Below, piece by piece: positions 38,519-43,958 of a DNA stretch of 43,958 nucleotides. Origin of the DNA: Francisella sp. SYW-9 (GTDB lineage Bacteria; Pseudomonadota; Gammaproteobacteria; Francisellales; Francisellaceae); the NCBI RefSeq assembly GCF_008711465.1, contig NZ_VXKQ01000025.1, forward strand, positions 1 to 43,958, given 5' to 3'. Numbering within the stretch: position 1 is the first letter of the stretch; each line of letters starts with the position of its first letter. A program made the translations under genes and the position numbers. The notes below the pieces were generated by a model. It saw only the letters and a program-made list of their open reading frames with translations. It did no database searches and was not told the origin of the DNA.

Positions 38519-41152
38519 ATGAGTGGTAAGAAGAAGTTAGCAACTGCGATATCATATATATTGATGGGCTTAGGTTCATTTGGCATGGCAGAAGCAGCTA
38601 CGAGTAATAATGTTGAGACATATGACTTTAAAGCGCCATTTAAAGATTATAATAATAAGATAGTTTTAAATATAAATAATGTGCCATCAGCAAAGACAAT
38701 TGAATTTACAAGTAACTTTAAACCAAAAGCAGGTTGGGGTAATTGCTTTGGAACTAGAGCAGATCTTGTTAACTTTGCATCTACACAAAATAGTAAAGGT
38801 GATTATGTAACAAAAATGACACTAAAAGATAGTGAAGGATCGTTTGACTTAACACAGTCTTGTGACATTATGGGCACAGACTCTGGTAATGCAATTGTAT
38901 TACCAGGTGTTGTAGTTCCGATAGTTAGTGATCTTAAAGTAGATGGTAAAGATCTTGAGATTAAAAGACCATGTGCTGGTAATGTATGTAAAGATCCAGC
39001 TCCTGGTTATACAAATGCAGCATATTATGCACAATGGGCAGTTTGGGGCCGTAAATATAATCCGTATGACTTTAAGTATAATAAGTTAAATACAATAATC
39101 TATGCATTCATAGGTTTTGATAAAAATACAGGTAATATAAAAACACTTGATGCTTCAGCAGATTCATGGGGACTATCAGCAGCAGCAAGAGCAGCCAAGA
39201 AGTATCCATATCTAAAATCATTCCTATCATTTGGTGGTTGGACAAATAATGGTGTTACAACAGCTCCAATGTTTGAACAGTTAGCATCAAATCAACAAAG
39301 TATGGAAACTTTTGCTAAGCAATCTGTAGAGCTTATGCGTAAGCTTGGCTTTAATGGTATCGATATCGACTGGGAATGGTGGTCTGATTATGGTAATGAT
39401 GTAGCACCAGCTAAGAAGATGTTAGCATTCTTTAAAGTTCTTCGTGCTGAGTTAGATAAGGCTAGTAAAGAAGATGGTAAGAAATACTATCTTGCAATAG
39501 CAGTTAATGGAGCTAGAAGTCGTATTGAGGCTATGGAAGATCCAAATAATCCAAATAGTGTACCAGATTTCTGGAAACAGACTGGCGAGTTAATGGATGA
39601 AATCAATGTAATGAATTATGACTATCAAGGTGCATGGGGCACTGGATTCCCAGCATACTTCCAGGCATCATTTGCATTCCCAGATGTAACAGGAATTAGC
39701 AATAGTAGTTATAGTGCTGGAGATGTATCAAGTGATGTACAAGATAATGTTACAGATAGTTCTGGTAGTAATGTTACATTAAGTAAATCTATAGGTGTTG
39801 ATGGTGGATGGTCAATCCAAGATTCTATTGATGCATATATTAAAGCTGGAGTACCAGCTAAGAAGTTAATAGTTGGTTTACCTCTATATGCAAGATCTAT
39901 GGCTGTAGATAGTGATGTCAATGGAGGCTTATTCCAAACAATTACAGGTCCAGGTCTTGGTGATTATGAGAATGGTGTATTTGATTATAAATGTTTAGTT
40001 AATCCAGTTAATGATCCAGTAACAGGGTGTGGAACATCAAAACCAGTGAGTGGATTATCAGATCTACAGTTCTATAATGAGAACTCAAATGCAGCCGTCT
40101 TTGATAAATATGGTAAAGTCGCTATGCAACCATGGGCATATAGTCCATCGACTAAATCATTTATAACTTATGATGATACATGGTCAGTGACTAAGAAAAC
40201 AGAATATGCTATGGGTAGAGGGCTTGGAGGAACAATGTTCTGGCAAGCTGATGGTGATTCTGTAGACAATAGCAAATCATTAATAAATGCGGTTGCTAAA
40301 GTTTATGAATCAGATAGTGTTTATATATCTGTGGATAGCGTAACAGAGACATCAGCAACAATATCTTGGAACAAGCCAGAACTTGATGGTAGTGTTACAT
40401 ACACTGTTAAATTAAACGGTGATGTAGTTGCTCAAGGTATTAGCTCTCAAAGCTATGTTTTAACTAACTTAGATAAAGGTACAAACTATAATATAGAAGT
40501 TACAGCTAATGCTTCTAATGAATCAAGAACTGATAGTTTGTCGTTTACAACAGTTGGAGCAGATGATCAAAACCAAGATACAGATGATCAAAACCAAGAT
40601 ACTGATGATCAAAACCAAGATACAGATGATCAAAACCAAGGTGGAGATACTACAACAGGAACTTGGGATTCTAATAAAGCATATACAAAAGGCCAAAAAG
40701 TAGAGATTAATGGTGTGGTATATGAGGCTCAATGGTGGACTAAAGGTGAAAATCCTACTCAATCTGGAGAATGGGGGGTATGGAGAGTGACTAGTGGTCA
40801 ACCAGATGATCAAAACCAAGGAGGAGATGATCAAAGTCAAGGAGGAAATGATCAAAACCAAGGTGGAGATGATACTTCATCTTCAGGAACTTGGGATTCT
40901 AAGGCTGTATATACTACGGGAGATCAAGTAACATACAATGGTCAAACATATACAGCTAAATGGTGGACACAAGGTGATAACCCTTCTAATGGTGGAGCTT
41001 GGAAAAAACCTGTAGTTGCTGGAGGAGCTTGGGAAAGTGGTATCGCTTATACAGGTGGTCAAACAGTAACTTACCAAGGTCAGAAGTATAAAGCTAAGTG
41101 GTGGACACAAGGAGATAATCCATCAAAAGGTTCTCCTTGGGAAAAAATATAG
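38519..41152 (+). CDS. chiA: Secreted multidomain GH18 chitinase 1
   Basis: Hydrolyses beta-1,4 links of chitin by substrate-assisted catalysis outside the cytoplasm. The 877-residue protein has a signal peptide (1-26), an N-terminal beta-type module (about 30-150) of unknown class, a GH18 barrel (about 160-595), a fibronectin III domain (about 600-682), an Asp/Gln/Asn linker, and three CBM5/12 chitin-binding modules (about 711-757, 790-832, 834-877) with AKWWTQGDNP-type cores. S237-F-G-G and G280-I-D-I-D-W-E286 give E286 as acid/base. Gene order after eno-ftsB-ispD-permease-tdh-kbl matches, as I recall, chiA of Francisella novicida. A 21-residue loop insertion and DDQNQDT repeats distinguish it from its neighbour. 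Confidence 0.93.
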   Translation: MSGKKKLATAISYILMGLGSFGMAEAATSNNVETYDFKAPFKDYNNKIVLNINNVPSAKTIEFTSNFKPKAGWGNCFGTRADLVNFASTQNSKGDYVTKMTLKDSEGSFDLTQSCDIMGTDSGNAIVLPGVVVPIVSDLKVDGKDLEIKRPCAGNVCKDPAPGYTNAAYYAQWAVWGRKYNPYDFKYNKLNTIIYAFIGFDKNTGNIKTLDASADSWGLSAAARAAKKYPYLKSFLSFGGWTNNGVTTAPMFEQLASNQQSMETFAKQSVELMRKLGFNGIDIDWEWWSDYGNDVAPAKKMLAFFKVLRAELDKASKEDGKKYYLAIAVNGARSRIEAMEDPNNPNSVPDFWKQTGELMDEINVMNYDYQGAWGTGFPAYFQASFAFPDVTGISNSSYSAGDVSSDVQDNVTDSSGSNVTLSKSIGVDGGWSIQDSIDAYIKAGVPAKKLIVGLPLYARSMAVDSDVNGGLFQTITGPGLGDYENGVFDYKCLVNPVNDPVTGCGTSKPVSGLSDLQFYNENSNAAVFDKYGKVAMQPWAYSPSTKSFITYDDTWSVTKKTEYAMGRGLGGTMFWQADGDSVDNSKSLINAVAKVYESDSVYISVDSVTETSATISWNKPELDGSVTYTVKLNGDVVAQGISSQSYVLTNLDKGTNYNIEVTANASNESRTDSLSFTTVGADDQNQDTDDQNQDTDDQNQDTDDQNQGGDTTTGTWDSNKAYTKGQKVEINGVVYEAQWWTKGENPTQSGEWGVWRVTSGQPDDQNQGGDDQSQGGNDQNQGGDDTSSSGTWDSKAVYTTGDQVTYNGQTYTAKWWTQGDNPSNGGAWKKPVVAGGAWESGIAYTGGQTVTYQGQKYKAKWWTQGDNPSKGSPWEKI
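40562..40645 (+). repeat. 21-bp tandem repeat in chitinase 1 linker (4 units)
   Basis: Units start at 40562, 40583, 40604 and 40625. Each begins GATGATCAAAACCAAG and encodes DDQNQDT, the last unit DDQNQGG. Units differ at only a few bases, so expansion by slippage looks recent. The whole array is in frame, so changes in copy number would alter linker length without breaking the protein. Confidence 0.92.
40805..40867 (+). repeat. Second 21-bp repeat array in chitinase 1 (3 units)
   Basis: Units at 40805, 40826 and 40847 encode DDQNQGG, DDQSQGG and NDQNQGG between the first and second chitin-binding modules. They are the same family as the 40562 array, showing that the linker unit was copied to two sites in the gene. 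Confidence 0.9.
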
Positions 41153-41163
41153 TATAAGTAAAT

Positions 41164-41196
41164 CTTAACTTAGTACATAATAAGTGCTGAGTTAAG
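41164..41196 (+). terminator. Stem-loop after chitinase 1
   Basis: CTTAACTTAGTAC (41164-41176) pairs with GTGCTGAGTTAAG (41184-41196): 13 consecutive pairs in RNA, two of them G-U, with a 7-nt loop. It lies 12 bp after the stop codon. There is no T run, so it is either a weak terminator or a 3' stabiliser. Confidence 0.5.
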
Positions 41197-41401
41197 TATC
41201 AATATAGGGTAAACCTAGATCTCATACAAATTCATCTTAAGTTCTATCTAATATTTAACCTTTTAATTATCTTTATTAGTAAACTTTCATTATTAGTATA
41301 TTCTTTATGTAGTTTTTGAGTATAAAAAGAAGTTGGTTAGCAATTTTTAATAAGTCCCATGATTTTTCCTCAATTATATATTCTCAATATTTGTAATAAG
41401 A

Positions 41402-41431
41402 TTGCTTTAGTGTTTTATGATTTGATATAAA
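41402..41431 (+). promoter_or_regulatory. Promoter of chitinase 2
   Basis: TTGCTT (41402-41407), an 18-bp spacer, and TATAAA (41426-41431) preceded by TGA, an extended -10. It gives a leader of about 20 bases before the ATG at 41459. The remainder of the 306-bp gap after chitinase 1 holds a stem-loop and no visible gene. Confidence 0.5.
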
Positions 41432-41458
41432 ACCTTGAGGTTAAAAAAAGGAGAGATT

Positions 41459-43933
41459 ATGATAATAAAAAACAAAATGATAACAGCAATATCTTATGCG
41501 TTATTGGGTTTAGGCTCATTTGGTATGGCAGAGGCAGCTATAAGTAATAGTGTTGAGACATATGATTTTAAGGCGCCATTTAAGGACTACAATAATAAGA
41601 TAGTTTTAAATATAAATAATGTGCCATCAGCGAAGATAATTGAATTCTCAAGTAACTTTAAACCAAAAGTCGGTTGGGGTAATTGCTTTGGAGCTAGAAC
41701 AGATCTTATCAATTTTGTGACCACTCAAAATAACAAAGGTGAATATGTAACAAAGATGACATTACAAGATGGTGAAGGATCTTTTGATTTAACACAGTCT
41801 TGTGACATTATGGGAACAGATTCTGGTGACGCTGTTGTACTCCCTGGAGTTGTTGTTCCCCTAGTAAATAGTTTAAAAGTAGACGGTAAAGCCTTAGATA
41901 TTGAAAGACCATGTACTGGAAATGTATGTAAAGATCCTGGTGCTGGGTATGTTAATGCCGCATATTATGCACAATGGGCAGTATGGGGGCGTAAATATAA
42001 TCCTTATGATTTTAAATATGATAAATTAAATACTTTGTTTTATGCATTTGTAGGTTTTGATAAAGCTACAGGTGATATTAAGACTTTAGATGCTTCAGCA
42101 GATGCTTGGGGCATGTCGGCAGCTGCAAGGGCAATGAAAAAGTATCCATATCTAAAAACTTACTTATCATTTGGTGGTTGGACTAATAATGGTAAAACTA
42201 CAGCCCCTATGTTTGAAATGCTTGCTTCTGATGACTCAAGAATGAAAAATTTTGCATCTCAATCAGTAGAACTTATGCGCAAGCTTGGCTTTAACGGTAT
42301 TGATATTGACTGGGAGTACTGGTCTGATTATGGTTTTGATGTTGCTCCAGCTAAGAAAATGTTAGCTCTATATAAAATATTAAGAGCAGAACTTGACAAA
42401 GCTAGTAAAGAAGATGGTAAAAAATATTATTTAGCAATAGCAGTTCATGGTGGTAGGATTAGTGTAGAGTCTATGCAAGATCCAAATAATCCAAATAGTG
42501 TGCCAGATTTCTGGAAGCAGGTTGGAGAACTTATGGATGAGATTAGTATTATGAGTTATGACTATCAAGGTGCATGGGGTGTTGGAGCTCCTGCATATTT
42601 CCAAGCATCAGCAGGATTTCCTAATATTAGTGATTATGGTACAAGCGTTGCTGACTCTATAGGTAAGACAAACGGTTTAGCAATTGATAATATTGTCGAT
42701 GCATTTTTAGATAATGGTGTTCCAGCTAAGAAAATAGTGGCAGGCTTACCTTTATATGCAAGATCAATGGCTGTTGATAGTGATAAAAACGGTGGCTTAT
42801 TTCAAACTATCACAGGAGCTGGTCTAGGTGACTATGAGCCAGGAATTCTTGATTATAAATGTCTAATTAACCCTATCGATGACCCTGTAGCAGGTTGTGG
42901 ATCATCAAAACCATTAAGTGGACTATCTGATCTAGTATTCTATGACACTAACTCAAACTCAGATGTCTTTAATAAGTATGGTAAGGTAGCTATGCAGCCA
43001 TGGGCATATAGTCCATCAACAAAATCATTTGTAACTTATGATAATGTTTGGTCTGTAACTGAAAAAACAAAATATGTTAAGAGTAGAGGGCTTGGTGGAA
43101 CAATGTTCTGGGAAGCGGATGGTGATTCAATAGATCCAAGTAAGTCTCTAATTGATGCAGTAGCAGCGGTGTATGAATCAGATAGTATTTATGTTTCTGC
43201 AGATAACATAACAGAGACATCAGCTACTATATCTTGGAATAAACCAGAACTAGATGGTAGCGTTACATATACAGTTAAGTTAAATGGAAATGTCATAGTA
43301 CAAAATATTACATCACAAAGCTATGTATTAACTAATTTAGATAAAGCAACTAATTATAGTGTTGAAGTTGTTGCTAATACATCAGGTGAGTCTAGAGAAG
43401 ATAGCTTATCATTTACAACAGTTGGAGCAGATGACCAAAACCAAGGTGGAGATGCTGCAACAGGCAATTGGGATTCTGAAAAAGCTTACACTAAAGGTGA
43501 AAAAGTAGAAGTTAATGGCATAATATACGAAGCTCAATGGTGGACTAAGGGTGAAAACCCTACTAATTCTGGTGAGTGGGGAGTATGGCGAGTTACTGAA
43601 GGTCAAAGCTCGGATCAAATAAATGATCAGATAATTGACCAGGATAAGGATAGTACTGAGTCTTCAGGGACTTGGAATTCTAATACAGTTTATACTAAAG
43701 GAGATCAAGTATCTTATAATGGTAAAACCTACACAGCTAAGTGGTGGACACAAGGCGATAAGCCATCGAATGGAGGGCCTTGGGATACACCTTATATAGC
43801 AGGAGCAGTTTGGAATGTGGATGAAGAGTATAGTGGAGGTCAAACAGTAACTTTAAATGGAAGCTCATATAAAGCTAAATGGTGGACTAGTGGAGATAAT
43901 CCAAAAGATGGAGGGGTATGGGAAAAGTTATAA
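41459..43933 (+). CDS. Secreted multidomain GH18 chitinase 2
   Basis: Tandem paralogue of chitinase 1, 824 residues, with the same domain order: signal peptide ending near AEAA, N-terminal module, GH18 barrel, fibronectin III (about 570-655), and three CBM5/12 modules (about 668-713, 735-778, 781-824). The catalytic segment G280-I-D-I-D-W-E286 sits at exactly the same residue numbers. Differences near the active site (EYW for EWW, MSYDYQG for MNYDYQG, HGGR for NGAR) suggest altered substrate preference. The linker has only one clean DDQNQGG unit. I start at ATG 41459 because AAGGAGAG precedes it; TTG 41435 lacks one. Confidence 0.92.
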   Translation: MIIKNKMITAISYALLGLGSFGMAEAAISNSVETYDFKAPFKDYNNKIVLNINNVPSAKIIEFSSNFKPKVGWGNCFGARTDLINFVTTQNNKGEYVTKMTLQDGEGSFDLTQSCDIMGTDSGDAVVLPGVVVPLVNSLKVDGKALDIERPCTGNVCKDPGAGYVNAAYYAQWAVWGRKYNPYDFKYDKLNTLFYAFVGFDKATGDIKTLDASADAWGMSAAARAMKKYPYLKTYLSFGGWTNNGKTTAPMFEMLASDDSRMKNFASQSVELMRKLGFNGIDIDWEYWSDYGFDVAPAKKMLALYKILRAELDKASKEDGKKYYLAIAVHGGRISVESMQDPNNPNSVPDFWKQVGELMDEISIMSYDYQGAWGVGAPAYFQASAGFPNISDYGTSVADSIGKTNGLAIDNIVDAFLDNGVPAKKIVAGLPLYARSMAVDSDKNGGLFQTITGAGLGDYEPGILDYKCLINPIDDPVAGCGSSKPLSGLSDLVFYDTNSNSDVFNKYGKVAMQPWAYSPSTKSFVTYDNVWSVTEKTKYVKSRGLGGTMFWEADGDSIDPSKSLIDAVAAVYESDSIYVSADNITETSATISWNKPELDGSVTYTVKLNGNVIVQNITSQSYVLTNLDKATNYSVEVVANTSGESREDSLSFTTVGADDQNQGGDAATGNWDSEKAYTKGEKVEVNGIIYEAQWWTKGENPTNSGEWGVWRVTEGQSSDQINDQIIDQDKDSTESSGTWNSNTVYTKGDQVSYNGKTYTAKWWTQGDKPSNGGPWDTPYIAGAVWNVDEEYSGGQTVTLNGSSYKAKWWTSGDNPKDGGVWEKL

Positions 43934-43958
43934 GAATATATTTTTACTTTAAATACTG

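Noticed and set aside
40562-40867. Regularly spaced direct repeats resembling a small CRISPR-like array
   Set aside because: The 21-bp units are contiguous, lack spacers and encode DDQNQ-type linker peptides in the frame of the chitinase.
40523-41110. Open frames of 75-112 codons on the minus strand over the chitinase linker and binding modules
   Set aside because: They mirror the repetitive coding strand, have low-complexity Ile/Leu/Ser composition and no ribosome-binding site; the sense frame is clearly real.

Overview
The window looks like a chromosomal segment from a low-GC gammaproteobacterium, and Francisella is the best fit. Support comes from the AT-rich base composition, the lptFG/pepA divergence, the block eno-ftsB-ispD-transporter-tdh-kbl-chitinase, an enolase with an acidic tail, and a secreted LdcA. 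I cannot fix the species from sequence alone. I see no insertion sequence, prophage, CRISPR array, plasmid gene or rRNA. Almost everything is housekeeping; the accessory flavour is concentrated in the last 5.5 kb, two tandem chitinases.

Layout. (1) 29-1317: cytidine deaminase (minus) and the tRNA hydroxylase MiaE (plus). (2) 1302-8376, minus strand: a tightly packed probable operon lptF-lptG-M16 protease (active)-M16 protease (inactive partner)-rsmD, followed by a TRIC-family channel and a secreted C45/Ntn hydrolase. The last gene carries a one-base frameshift in an A tract. (3) 8548-13734, plus: pepA, gyrB and a secreted LD-carboxypeptidase. (4) 13851-15254: the PLP synthase pair pdxS-pdxT behind AT-rich palindromes resembling Fur boxes, convergent with mutM. 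(5) 16173-21227: an Aas-like acyl-ACP/CoA synthetase whose N-terminal acyltransferase domain appears catalytically dead, then the division fragment rsmH-ftsL-ftsI. (6) 21337-25851: rpsO-pnp-erpA-kdsA-udk-rpoZ, then a tRNA-Val(TAC) with its own promoter and terminator. (7) 26126-33596: a secreted DOMON-like protein with a striking inverted repeat over its start region, rlmD, two tandem ROK sugar kinases, a PnuC-like transporter, an MFS transporter and enolase. (8) 33607-38145: ftsB-ispD (plus), convergent with kbl-tdh-amino-acid permease (minus), a threonine-to-glycine catabolic module. (9) 38519-43933: two adjacent paralogous multidomain GH18 chitinases.

How it fits together. The lptFG operon exports LPS whose Kdo comes from kdsA. 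LdcA, FtsI, FtsL, FtsB and RsmH serve wall remodelling and division. The chitinases would release chitin oligosaccharides; the ROK kinases (specificity unknown) could phosphorylate the resulting sugars, with enolase downstream in glycolysis. The threonine module yields glycine and acetyl-CoA.

The items most worth checking are the C45 hydrolase frameshift, the degenerate PlsC domain of the Aas homologue, the inverted repeat at the DOMON-like gene, the pdxST palindromes, and the diverged chitinase pair with its 21-bp linker repeat. I did not find a clearly new multigene system; the candidates are local.
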